This document shows positions 54,816 to 64,000 of a stretch of 64,000 nucleotides of DNA, piece after piece. The notes beneath the pieces were generated by a model. The model was not told the origin of the DNA. It was given only the letters and a program-made list of their open reading frames with translations, and made no database searches. Origin of the DNA: Archivesica marissinica (lineage: Eukaryota; Mollusca; Bivalvia; Venerida; Vesicomyidae); assembly GCA_014843695.1 (NCBI GenBank), contig CM026398.1, positions 43,331,372-43,395,371 on the forward strand, in the 5' to 3' direction. Each line of letters starts with the position of its first letter. Positions within the stretch are counted from its first letter, which is position 1. A program made the position numbers and the translations under genes.

Positions 54816-55580
54816 TAACTATTACCATATATTACCTGCTATATGTCGTTATCTCGTCCAGGAATAAATGTCGACTTATGGCTGAGAAACAAGCAAAGAA
54901 ATATTTTAAATTTAGTTGTTGGAAGTTAATGTTTTTCTGTTTTAATTGTTTTGAAAATAGCAATTGTCTTAGGCAATTATTTACATTATGAAGCATAGAA
55001 AAGGCCTGGACCATGTGGAGTATGGTTGGTCATTAGACTCATTGTGTTTGCTGCTACCAAAAACTAGGCAAGCTTCTATGGGAAACCTTTCAACGACTTG
55101 TTCACCAATTAGAGGGACATCTGTTCTGAGTTAAGTGTGTCATAAACCAATGGTTTGATTATTGCCAAATGTGGTCTGTAGTATATTGCCAAATGTGGTC
55201 TGTAGTATACTTACAACAACCTAGAGGTAGCAATTTGTGGAAATGTTGTCACTGGAGTAAAAGACTTTTCAGCTCTTGACAGACTTTCACCAAATATAGC
55301 AAGAGCGCCAGCCATTTCAAAACATGTCAAATAAATGTGTCTTATTTACAATTCAAATTCAAGCAAGTTTCATTACAATTCAAGCAAGTTTCATTGAGCA
55401 TTTTGGACGTCAGATAAATAAGTCTGATGTACAATTCAAGCAAGTTTCATTGAGCATTTTGGACCTGTCCAGTCAATGCCTTAGGGCCAAACCTTCTTGA
55501 CCCTATACTAAGCTGTAGTTGTAATTCTGTTGTTCAATGTTCTACTCATTCTGAAATAATTTATTCGCTATTTATCCTTT
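54816..55580. other. Intron 15 remainder
   Basis: No exon seen. There is a short duplication TTGCCAAATGTGGTCTGTAG at 55163-55206, and three copies of AATTCAAGCAAGTTTCATT at 55350-55455. Confidence 0.5.
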
Positions 55581-55582
55581 AG

Positions 55583-55667
55583 GCATCCGGAGAGACCGGA
55601 AAGAATTTCCAGAATATATGAGAAACATCGTGAATGGGGACTTCTGGAGAGGTGCCTACAGTTAAAG
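55583..55667 (+). CDS. HDAC6: HDAC6-like exon 16: early part of deacetylase domain 2
   Basis: Acceptor ATCCTTTAG, donor TTAAAG|GTACGC. It encodes HPERPERISRIYEKHREWGL, then LERCLQLK. H-P-E-x-P-x-R-I is the substrate-loop helix that opens class II domains. Entry phase matches the donor of exon 15, but 20-odd residues normally present before H-P-E-R are absent, so an exon is missing. Confidence 0.9.
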
Positions 55668-55734
55668 GTACGCATATAAACTGTGTCTAGTCACTTACCC
55701 ATGGATATTGAGTAAACGTCGATTGAACAATGTT

Positions 55735-55905
55735 CTTACAACTTATATTAATCACTCTCGAGACCTCATTCTTGATGGAATCCATCGCCACGAGGGAGAG
55801 AGAAGAGGCAACGTGGAATTTAAATACCTTGCCTAAGGGCACAATCATAACGGCTCCAACGGGGCTCAAACTCCAGGCCTTTCGCGCCTATCATGACTTC
55901 CACTG
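55735..55905 (-). repeat. SINE family A
   Basis: Antisense copy: ACTTATATTAATCACTCTCG to GGCTCAAACTCCAGGCCTTT, with a deleted head. Confidence 0.75.
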
Positions 55906-56216
55906 CATTTTAATGAATTTTACTCGAATGAACATAGAAACATACGCCACTCGCGATACCATTGCTTTCAATGTTCATTCGGTGAAATATCATTTGATCG
56001 TACACTGAAGCAAACACATATCCTTTATTTATTTTAAAATAATAAATAGTTTAAAACACTAAGTCTACTGTAGATCTTTATATAATATATATATATAAAG
56101 CTTAGTATTCGTGTATGGGTGGGGTAAAGGAGAAAGGCTTTTTAAAAATTCTGGTTGGCACTTTAAATGCACGTGGCTGTTGGTTGCTTAGGGTGATCAT
56201 TATCTGTTTATTTCAG

Positions 56217-56257
56217 TTTAGGTTAGCAGAACATGAAGAATTGGAGCTGGTTCACAG
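56217..56257 (+). CDS. HDAC6: HDAC6-like exon 17 (41 nt)
   Basis: Acceptor TTATTTCAG, donor CACAG|GTAAAT. It encodes FRLAEHEELELVH plus two bases of Ser, giving the A-x-x-E-E-L-x-x-V-H-S motif when joined to exon 18. Confidence 0.85.
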
Positions 56258-56301
56258 GTAAATTAAACATGTATTGTAACATTTAAAGTCAGAATAAACA
56301 T

Positions 56302-58597
56302 TTATTTTATGCTAATTGATGAAATACAGTGTTCTATCAGTGAGATATAATCCATATCACTCACTGCATATCACTTACTGTATTTTGCCGGACTACTTTT
56401 TTATTATCTCCCTTCCCAATACACTATTCTTGCACTATTACTCTCCCTTTGCACCGTGTCACACATGTCATTTAATTTTCACCATTTACCTGGCTTCAAT
56501 GACACCATTTACCTGTATTATTGTTTTTGTTATGAAACAAATCAAAAGCGAAATACAACTGACAATGTCTCAAATTTTGTCACTGCAAATTGTAACAATA
56601 AATCCAATAAATGTTTTCATGTATTTTTCCTCGATTCAACTTTAAATTCAAGATGGCGGCAGATTTGTGTATCGACTCACGACGTATAGTCGTCAATGTA
56701 TTCATCCGCGCAAAAACATGGTGGCCAGATATTTTAATTTCTTCATTTTGTGTTTGTTTTTCACCAATTAGCATAAAATAAACAGAAAATTTGTTTGTTT
56801 TGAGTGAATATGGAATATATCTCACTTCGAAGTGAGATATATTTCACTCAAAACAAACAAATATCCTCTATTTATTGTGTACATCCTGGGCATTAAAGTG
56901 ATCTCATGTGACCAGTGATCTAGTTAGACAGTTCCAGTCATCCGAGTTTGAATTATAGAAGGTAGAAATGCATTATATAGAGATTATTGACGGGACCAGA
57001 CGACGTGTCGAGCATACGCGTGTGTTCGAGTTAAAGTTTGAGGCAACAAAGCTTAGCTGTATCTGTTCGTACTGCATTATATTCGACACATATTCTACGT
57101 GTATTGATTGATCTAATTCTGATTTGTTTAGGTTACGGTTTTAGTATATATTGATATATCAATCAATAACTTTCTGATGTAAAATTTCACGTATTAAATT
57201 TTAATTAAAGGAACTGTCGAGTCTGAAATGTAGCTGTAGGAACGTGTAGATATTTATTACTTGAATATTTTGTATAAGTGGGCAGTTTGTAGAAGAATTG
57301 AAGCTCACAGAAGGTTTCTCCCCTGAAGAAACGTTGGACTTTCAGAAACAGTTCACATTGCCAGATGAAAAAGTGCCAGTGTTTGTAAATAATGTAAGAA
57401 TCGGAGACGTGTATCTCGATGTCACATACATTACTACTGTGTGAAGTATTTATGTAGAATCACATGTATCAAGTTTTCCTATTATATAACATCCTAAGCC
57501 ATGTCGTGCGCATGGGTGCTTAGATTAGAAGGGTGTGGTTTTGAATAATGTTTGTGTTATTTTATCCCCATTTTACCCCTGGCTTATTCTCATCAACCTG
57601 GCGTATTATACACCTCATGTTGTTAGAGACGCTCTGTTCAATTGAGGTGTCAGTGCAGGGCTCAAGCTAGAATCAAATTCTTGGGAGAAGTGAGAACACG
57701 TACGATTGCGTCATCTTATGGTATTATTTAATAAATTTCAATGTGATAGGGTTAAAATACACAGTATGACCATTAAATACAACATTTGAATAGGCTTTAC
57801 AATGGCCAGTGTATCTTACTGGACGATATTTTTTGTCTGAAATTGTAAACAAGGAGAATGTTGCCCCCAGAGGGCGATGTCAGAGTCCCAAGGGTGACTA
57901 CCTCTAGAATGAGCCCCGCAGTGTCAGTTTGTCTTGTTACAGAGGCATAAACTATATAATTCATACGACTGAGTATATAGAGGATATTTGTTTGTTTTGA
58001 GTGAATATGGAATATATCTCACTGAGAAGTGAGAAAATTTCAAATATTTTCACAAGCGCATGGCGCGAGTGAAAATATAAAAATGTTCGAGGTGAGATGT
58101 ATTCCATATTCACTCAAAACAAACAAATTTTCTTTTTATTTTATGCTAATTGGTGAAAAACAAACACAAAATGAAGAAATTAAAATATCTGGCCACCATG
58201 TTTTTGCGCGGATGAATACATTGACGACTATACGTCGTGAGTCGATACACAAATCTGCCGCCATCTTGAATTTAAAGTTGAATCAAGGAAAAATACATGA
58301 AAACATTTATTGGATTTATTGTTACAATTTGCAGTGACAAAATTCGAGACATTGTCCGTTGTATTTCGCTTTTGATTTGTTTCATAGCAAAAACAATAAT
58401 ACAGGTAAATAGTGTCATTGAAGCCAGTTAAACAGTGAACATTAAATGACACGTGTGACACTGTGAAGAATAGTGTATTGGGAAGGGAGATAATAAAAAA
58501 AGTAGTCCGGCAAAATACAGTGAGTGATATACAGTGAGTGATATGGATTATATCTCACTGATAGAACACTGTATTTCATCAATTAGCATAAAATAAA
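56302..58597. mobile_element. Long-TIR element, arms about 570-620 bp, with 1.1-kb spacer
   Basis: The left arm 56302-56875 (TTATTTTATGCTAATTGATG, AGTGAGATATAATCCATATC, GCCGGACTACTTTTTTATTA) is repeated inverted at 57970-58597 (TAATAAAAAAAGTAGTCCGG, GATATGGATTATATCTCACT, CATCAATTAGCATAAAATAA). The right arm has an extra ~60 bp near 58030-58092. Each arm has its own short palindrome around ATATCTCACTTCGAAGTGAG. No clear target duplication. The spacer holds the coding-like segment at 57265-57444. Confidence 0.8.
57265..57444 (+). pseudogene. Coding-like segment inside the long-TIR element, unidentified
   Basis: The frame reads GQFVEELKLTEGFSPEETLD, then FQKQFTLPDEKVPVFVNN and VRIGDVYLDVTYITTV before TGA. 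Composition looks protein-like. A GT donor (AAT|GTAAGA at 57394) and an AG at 57277-57278 give the same phases as HDAC exon 18, but the sequence lacks F-N-S-V-Y and does not align with a deacetylase. It may be a gene fragment captured by the element. Identity unknown. Confidence 0.35.
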
Positions 58598-58627
58598 TCA
58601 CTGTATCTGATAACAACTGTTTATTAT

Positions 58628-59335
58628 AAAATGGGATCAAATGTGGAAAGATAAATGTTCATATATGGCCGGTTCCATGCAAGAAAGATAAATGTTCATA
58701 TATGGCCGGTTCCATGCAAGAAAGATAAATGTTCATATATGGCCGGTGCCATGCAAGAAAGATAAATGTTCATATATGGCCGGTTCCATGCAAGAAAGAT
58801 AAATGTTCATATATGGCCGGTTCCATGCAAGAAAGATAAATGTTCATATATGCCCGGTGCCATGTGAGAAAGATAAATGTTCATATATGGCCGGTTCCAT
58901 GCAAGAAAGATAAATGTTCATATATGGCCGGTTCCATGCAAGAAAGATAAATGTTCATATATGGCCGGTTCCATGCAAGAAAGATAAATGTTCATATATG
59001 GCCGGTTCCATGCAAGAAAGATAAATGTTCATATATGGCCGGTTCCATGCAAGAAAGATAAATGTTCATATATGGCCGGTTCCATGCAAGAAAAATAAAT
59101 GTTCATATATTCCTGGTGCCATGCAAGAAAGATAAATGTTCATATATTCCCGGTGCCATGCAAGAAAGATAAATGTTCATATATGGCCGGTGCCATGCAA
59201 GAAAGATAAATGTTCATATATGGCCGGTGCCATGCAAGAAAGATAAATGTTCATATATTCCCGGTGCCATGCAAGAAAGATAAATGTTCATATATGGCCG
59301 GTACCATGTGAGAAAGATAAATGTTCATATATGGG
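58628..59335 (+). repeat. 37-bp minisatellite, about 19 copies
   Basis: The unit is AAGAAAGATAAATGTTCATA plus TATGGCCGGTTCCATGC, with variants TTCCCGGTGCC and GTGAGAAAG. It abuts the right end of the long-TIR element. Confidence 0.95.
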
Positions 59336-59499
59336 CACTCAGACATTTTAAAATTAGACTAAAAGTACACATTTTCTCCACCTCTATATTACTGTATAAT
59401 TTCAAGGAATTATAAATGTTTATATTTCGAAATCAAATAGTGTAAAACTTTCGAAACTGTTAGGAACAATGTTTCCAAGCCATTCACTTTATTAGAAAA

Positions 59500-60198
59500 A
59501 GATACCTACCCTGTAAAATTAATCTACAGTTTCCTATCGTAATAACTTACCCGGTAAAATCAATCTACAGTTTCCTAGTGTAATAACCTACCCGGTAAAA
59601 TCAATCTACAGTTTCCTAGTGTAATAACCTACCCGGAAAAATCAATCTACAGTTTCCTAGCGTAATAACCTACCCGGAAAAATCAATCTACAGTTTCCTA
59701 CGTAATAAACCTACCTGTAAAATCAATCTACAGTTTCCTACATAATAAACCTACCTGTAAAATCAATCTACAGTTTCCTACGTAATAAACCTACCTGTAA
59801 AATCAATCTACAGTTTCCTACGTAATAAACCTACCTGTAAAATCAATCTACAGTTTCCTACGTAATAAACCTACCTGTAAAATCAATCTACAGTTTCCTA
59901 CGTAATAAACCTACCTGTAAAATCAATCTACAGTTTCCTACGTAATAAACCTACCTGTAAAATCAATCTACAGTTTCCTACGTAATAAACCTACCTGTAA
60001 AATCAATCTACAGTTTCCTACGTAATAAACCTACCTGTAAAATCAATCTACAGTTTCCTACGTAATAAACCTACCTGTAAAATCAATCTACAGTTTCCTA
60101 CGTAATAAACCTACCTGTAAAATCAATCTACAGTTTCCTACGTAATAAACCTACCTGTAAAATCAATCTACAGTTTCCTAGCGTAATAACCTACCCTG
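59500..60198 (+). repeat. 40-bp minisatellite, about 17 copies
   Basis: The unit is CTGTAAAATCAATCTACAGT plus TTCCTACGTAATAAACCTAC. Early and final copies carry CTAGCGTAATAACC. It ends about 20 nt before exon 18. Confidence 0.95.
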
Positions 60199-60219
60199 TT
60201 TCTTCCTCCCATATTCTAG

Positions 60220-60316
60220 TCAGAAACATATACAGAACGTGTCCCAGTTAGGAGACAAGACAGTGTTAGAACTCCGAGATATGCAAGTTAAATTCAATTC
60301 GGTTTATCTTTCAAAA
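60220..60316 (+). CDS. HDAC6: HDAC6-like exon 18
   Basis: Acceptor CATATTCTAG, donor TCAAAA|GTGAGT, 97 nt. With the preceding two bases it encodes SQKHIQNVSQLGDKTVLELR, then DMQVKFNSVYLSK. H-S-x-x-x-I then F-N-S-V-Y-L is the expected segment of domain 2. Confidence 0.9.
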
Positions 60317-60382
60317 GTGAGTATTGTACATATACATTGTAATTCATACCATGTTCAAATCTTTCTTGTCATTCAAGAAGGG

Positions 60383-60490
60383 CCTCTGTTAAAGTTTAAA
60401 CTTTATTTATTTTACAACGACTGCGAAGCAAGTTCTAACATCTTATATTAAACACTCTCGTTGGCACGGATGAAAGCGTAAATGTGGTCA
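60383..60490 (-). repeat. SINE family F tail
   Basis: AACTTTATTTATTTTACAAC, CACTCTCGTTGGCACGGATG and AAATGTGGTCATT are the reverse complement of the 3600-3700 tail. Confidence 0.65.
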
Positions 60491-60508
60491 TTAGTTTTAT
60501 GAGGAAGC

Positions 60509-60680
60509 TCTGACCTCTGTGGACGAGTGGTTACTGTCTACGACTTCAAATAACTAACCCCTCACTGCTACAGGTTCGAATACCACTTGTGATGTCGAAT
60601 TCCTTCAAGTGAGGAAGCTATCTAGCTGGCTTGTGGAAGGTCGGTGGTTCTACCCAGCCACATGCAATGTAAATACCATA
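60509..60680 (+). repeat. SINE family D
   Basis: Head CTCTGTGGACGAGTGGTTAC, then CCCCTCACTGCTACAGGTTC and GAATACC (B box), body GTCGAATTCCTTCAAGTGAG. It shows the unamplified state of the sequence that forms the 21-bp satellite at 26.5 kb. Confidence 0.7.
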
Positions 60681-60759
60681 ATACCTAGTGTATCAAAGTA
60701 GCAATCCCAGCTGTCTTAGTGAAGTTATTTACATGTTTAACATGTAAATCATGTGTCAT

Positions 60760-61000
60760 TTAACCCATTCAACACCAAGTAACTCACATGGACTGGTCCA
60801 TGATATTCATAAACCAATAAATGAATCAGAAAATCACATTTGGACAAGTTCATTTATCAAAATGGGTAATTATGTCTAAAAATAGTCATATCACTGGCAA
60901 AAAGTGCAGATCCTGATGAGACGGCTCGTGACGAGCCGTCTCATCTGGATCTACACTTTTTGTAAGCCTATTTAGAGGTCTGTGGTGTTGAAAGGGTTAA
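60760..61000 (+). mobile_element. TTAA-flanked MITE with 31-nt palindrome
   Basis: Ends TTAACCCATTCAACACC and GGTGTTGAAAGGGTTAA. Centre GATGAGACGGCTCGT-G-ACGAGCCGTCTCATC (15-nt arms) at 60914-60944. Confidence 0.8.
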
Positions 61001-61193
61001 CCCATTCAAGTAACTGGCATGGACTTGTACACAATATTTTTAGACCAATAAATTACATGTAGATCTACGGTAATAAGAAAATGGGTAATTTGGTCTAAAT
61101 ATAGTAATATTACAGGCAAAAAATGCAGATCCTGATGAGACGGCTACACGTTTTGTAAGCCTATTTAGAGGTGTGTGGTGTTGAAAGGGTTAA
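60997..61193 (+). mobile_element. Second TTAA MITE, sharing a TTAA with its neighbour
   Basis: Starts at the same TTAA that ends the previous copy (TTAACCCATTCAAG) and ends GGTGTTGAAAGGGTTAA. The central palindrome is deleted (GATGAGACGGCTACACG). Confidence 0.75.
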
Positions 61194-61531
61194 TATTGCA
61201 TGTAGTTTTGCTTCCAAGGTGTGTGGAATTATACCATTTAGCCGCATAGCACATGTATGTGATGTTGTTGATCAGTTTCCATAGAGACAGATCATGCAAA
61301 TGCAGTTTCAATTGAGGAAGAACTGACTGCAGATGGAGATAACCTCTATTCCACATAAAAATATTCTATTTGCATATCCATCACCATCGTCATGGATACT
61401 GTTGTGTCAAATTGTGTTGCACACATTTCCACGTAAAACAAACATTTATGTGTCATTTAGACTTGGATTTCAATAGTGTTCTTCATAGATATGGACCATG
61501 AGATTTTAAATGTACTGTTTTATTGTACTAG

Positions 61532-61603
61532 GACACGTATATATGCGCAAGAATGGCATCTGGCTGCACCTTAAATGTGATAGATTCTGTCCTGACGGGA
61601 GAG
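61532..61603 (+). CDS. HDAC6: HDAC6-like exon 19: domain 2, last exon in window
   Basis: Acceptor ATTGTACTAG, donor GGAGAG|GTATGT, 24 codons, phase 0 to 0: DTYICARMASGCTLNVIDSV LTGE. It matches the A-C-x-x-A-x-G-x-x-x-x-x-V-x-x-V-L-x-G-E helix and is the domain 2 counterpart of exon 5. The active-site exons of domain 2 lie beyond the window. Confidence 0.95.
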
Positions 61604-61807
61604 GTATGTATCGTTGCGCATAAATTACAGTAATAAAAATAAAACAACAAAAAACAACATTTGTAAATGGCGTTTTGTGTTGAATTTCATATGTATAGTA
61701 ACAATTCATTTGAATGAATTCCTGATATTAAACTAGCAAAATATATATTTGTCACATGAACTAGCTTGTATCTGATCCATTGTAGCCATTTCGAATTTCC
61801 TTATATT

Positions 61808-64000
61808 ACAAGCATGTAATATGCCATACACACATGTAATATGCCATACACACATGTAATATGCCATACACACATGTAATATGCCATACAAGCATGTAAT
61901 ATGCCAAACATACATGTAATATACCATACACACATGTAATATACCATACACACATGTAATATACCATACACGCATGTAATATGCCATACAAGCATGTAAT
62001 ATGCCATACAAGCATGTAATATGCCATACAAGCATGTAATATGCCAAACATACATGTAATATACCATACACACATGTAATATACCATACACACATGTAAT
62101 ATACCATACACACATGTAATATACCATACACACATGTAATATACCATACACACATGTAATATACCATACACAAATGTAATATACCATACACACATGTAAT
62201 ATACCATACACACATGTAATATACCATACACACATGTAATATACCATACACACATGTAATATACCATACACACATGTAATATACCATACACACATGTAAT
62301 ATACCATACACACATGTAATATACCATACACACATGTAATATGCCATACACACATGTAATATACCATACACACATGTAATATGCCATACACACATGTAAT
62401 ATACCATACACACATGTAATATGCCATACACACATGTAATATACCATACACACATGTAATATACCATACACACATGTAATATACCATACACACATGTAAT
62501 ATACCATACACACATGTAATATACCATACACACATGTAATATACCATACACACATGTAATATACCATACACACATGTAATATGCCATACACACATGTAAT
62601 ATACCATACACACATGTAATATGCCATACACACATGTACTATGCCATACACACATGTACTATGCCATACACACATGTAATATGCACATGTAATATGCCAT
62701 ACACACATGTAATATACCATACACACATGTAATATACCATACACACATGTAATATGCCATACACACATGTAATATACCATACACACATGTAATATGCTAT
62801 ACACACATGTACTATGCCATACACACATGTAATATGCACATGTAATATACCATACACACATGTAATATACCATACACACATGTAATATACCATACACACA
62901 TGTAATATGCCATACACACATGTAATATACCATACACACATGTAATATACCATACACACATGTAATATGCTATACACACATGTAATATGCCATACACACA
63001 TGTAATATGCCATACACACATGTAATATGCTATACACACATGTAATATACCATACACACATGTAATATGCTATACACACATGTAATATGCTATACACACA
63101 TGTAATATGCTATACACACATGTAATATGCTGTACACACATGTAATATGCCATACACACATGTAATATGCCAAACATACATGTAATATGCTATACACACA
63201 TGTAATATGCCATACACACATGTAATATGCCATACACACATGTAATATACCATACACGCATGTAATATGCCATACAAGCATGTAATATGCCAAACATACA
63301 TGTAATATACCATACACACATGTAATATACCATACACACATGTAATATACCATACACACATGTAATATGCCATACACACATGTAATATACCATACACGCA
63401 TGTAATATGCCATACAAGCATGTAATATGCCAAACATACATGTAATATGCCATACACACATGTAATATGCTATACACACATGTAATATGCCATACACACA
63501 TGTAATATGCCATACACACATGTAATATGCCATACACACATGTAATATGCCATACACACATGTAATATACCATACACACATGTAATATGCCATACACACA
63601 TGTAATATGCCATACACACATGTAATATGCCATACACACATGTAATATGCCATACACACATGTAATATACCATACACGCATGTAATATACCATACACACA
63701 TGTAATATACCATACACACATGTAATATACCATACACACATGTAATATACCATACACACATGTAATATGCCATACACACATGTAATATACCATACACACA
63801 TGTAATATACCATACACACATGTAATATGCTATACACACATGTAATATGCCATACACACATGTAATATGCCATACACACATGTAATATGCCATACACACA
63901 TGTAATATACCATACACACATGTAATATGCTATACACACATGTAATATGCTATACACACATGTAATATGCTATACACACATGTAATATGCTGTACACACA
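61808..64000 (+). repeat. 20-bp satellite, about 110 copies, continuing past the window
   Basis: The unit is ACACATGTAATATGCCATAC. Position 14 alternates G/A (ATGCC/ATACC) and rarer variants are AAGCATG, ACGCATG, CAAACAT and GCTATAC. A block AAGCATG...AAACATACATG occurs at 61890-62060 and again near 63160-63430, indicating higher-order duplication. Two deletions (62680, 62835) give the short GCACATG units. It lies in intron 19. Confidence 0.97.

Larger units (their letters stand above)
18750..61603 (+). other. HDAC6: Locus of HDAC6-like class IIb tandem-domain histone deacetylase (3' end outside window)
   Basis: Nineteen exon positions on one strand, all joining in consistent phase, encode an acidic N-terminus, a complete deacetylase domain (exons 3-14), a linker and the first part of a second domain (exons 16-19). 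Class II marks in domain 1 are [11 protein letters not shown] (catalytic His-His), [12 protein letters not shown] (zinc Asp and His), SSGYDAAIGD (zinc Asp) and LEGGYHIKSL (catalytic Tyr). The domain starts with TGFVYDERFALH. HDAC6 is a mainly cytoplasmic zinc-dependent deacetylase of tubulin and other proteins. Tandem domains of this type mark class IIb. The C-terminal ubiquitin-binding zinc finger that would confirm HDAC6 over HDAC10 is beyond the window, but an extended second domain with HPERPERI and VHS..IQ...QL favours HDAC6. Introns are mostly tandem arrays and mobile elements. Confidence 0.85.

Noticed and set aside
57279..57393. Additional HDAC exon between exons 17 and 18
   Set aside because: Exon 17 joins exon 18 perfectly in phase and motif (ELVHS-QKHIQ). 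Inserting this segment would frameshift exon 18 and it lacks deacetylase motifs. It is kept only as a separate observation.
56580..58337. Matching frames of 81 and 102 codons in opposite orientation
   Set aside because: They are the two arms of the long inverted repeat, so the conservation reflects the DNA palindrome and not protein coding.
18750..61603. Calling the gene HDAC10
   Set aside because: The second domain here keeps canonical class IIb motifs (HPERPERI, FNSVYL, the ARMASG helix), while HDAC10's second domain is a degenerate leucine-rich one. The deciding C-terminal zinc finger lies outside the window.
61733..63957. Minus-strand frames of up to 383 codons in the 20-bp satellite
   Set aside because: Repetition of CVYGILH/CVWYIT-type peptides generated by the satellite. 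No start context, splice sites or family resemblance.
61808..64000. Telomeric repeat
   Set aside because: The unit is 20 bp and unrelated to TTAGGG. It lies in an intron.

Overview
This is an animal (eukaryotic) genomic window: intron-split coding sequence with GT/AG boundaries, tRNA-derived SINEs, Tc1/mariner, MULE, hAT-like and TTAA-type elements, and very many minisatellites. AT-richness, the frequency of ACATGTA-type words and the repeat mix fit a mollusc, probably a bivalve. That assignment is inference, not proof. Two runs of exactly 1000 N (28198-29197, 51643-52642) are scaffold gaps inside tandem arrays.

Layout. 1-4 kb: a foldback element, then the last three exons of an unrecognised + strand gene with stop codon and AATAAA signal. 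4-6 kb: tRNA-like heads and unassigned DNA. 6.2-16.1 kb: a Tc1/mariner element with ~200-bp terminal inverted repeats and a broken DD34E transposase. Its interior is swollen by other DNA, including a FLYWCH/MULE transposase gene (about 9.3-13.8 kb) split by ~32 copies of a 37-bp repeat grown from its own coding sequence. 16.1-17.1 kb: a TA-flanked non-autonomous element. 18.75 kb to beyond 61.6 kb: one large + strand gene for a class IIb, HDAC6-like tandem-domain histone deacetylase. I placed 19 exon positions by homology, and the splice phases agree throughout. The first deacetylase domain is complete, the second is cut by the window edge, and the exon expected at the start of the second domain is missing, probably in the 51.6-52.6 kb gap.

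The most striking property is how the HDAC gene has been remodelled. Four tandem arrays are built from an exon/intron junction itself, multiplying the donor of exon 4 (60-bp unit), the acceptor of exon 10 (50-bp), the donor of exon 12 (57/63-bp) and the donor of exon 15 (42-bp). Exon 11 exists as two intact alternative 60-nt copies plus a degenerate third. Part of exon 1 is repeated twice downstream. Exon 3 with its neighbouring SINE has an inverted copy about 17 kb away. Three more arrays arose from the B-box/T-arm part of tRNA-derived SINE heads. Together these suggest a genome in which short tracts between small direct repeats are readily amplified, wherever they lie.

Limits: exon calls rest on my own translation, recalled family motifs and splice-phase bookkeeping. 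No alignment or RNA evidence was available. Element boundaries are approximate unless terminal repeats and target-site duplications are stated.
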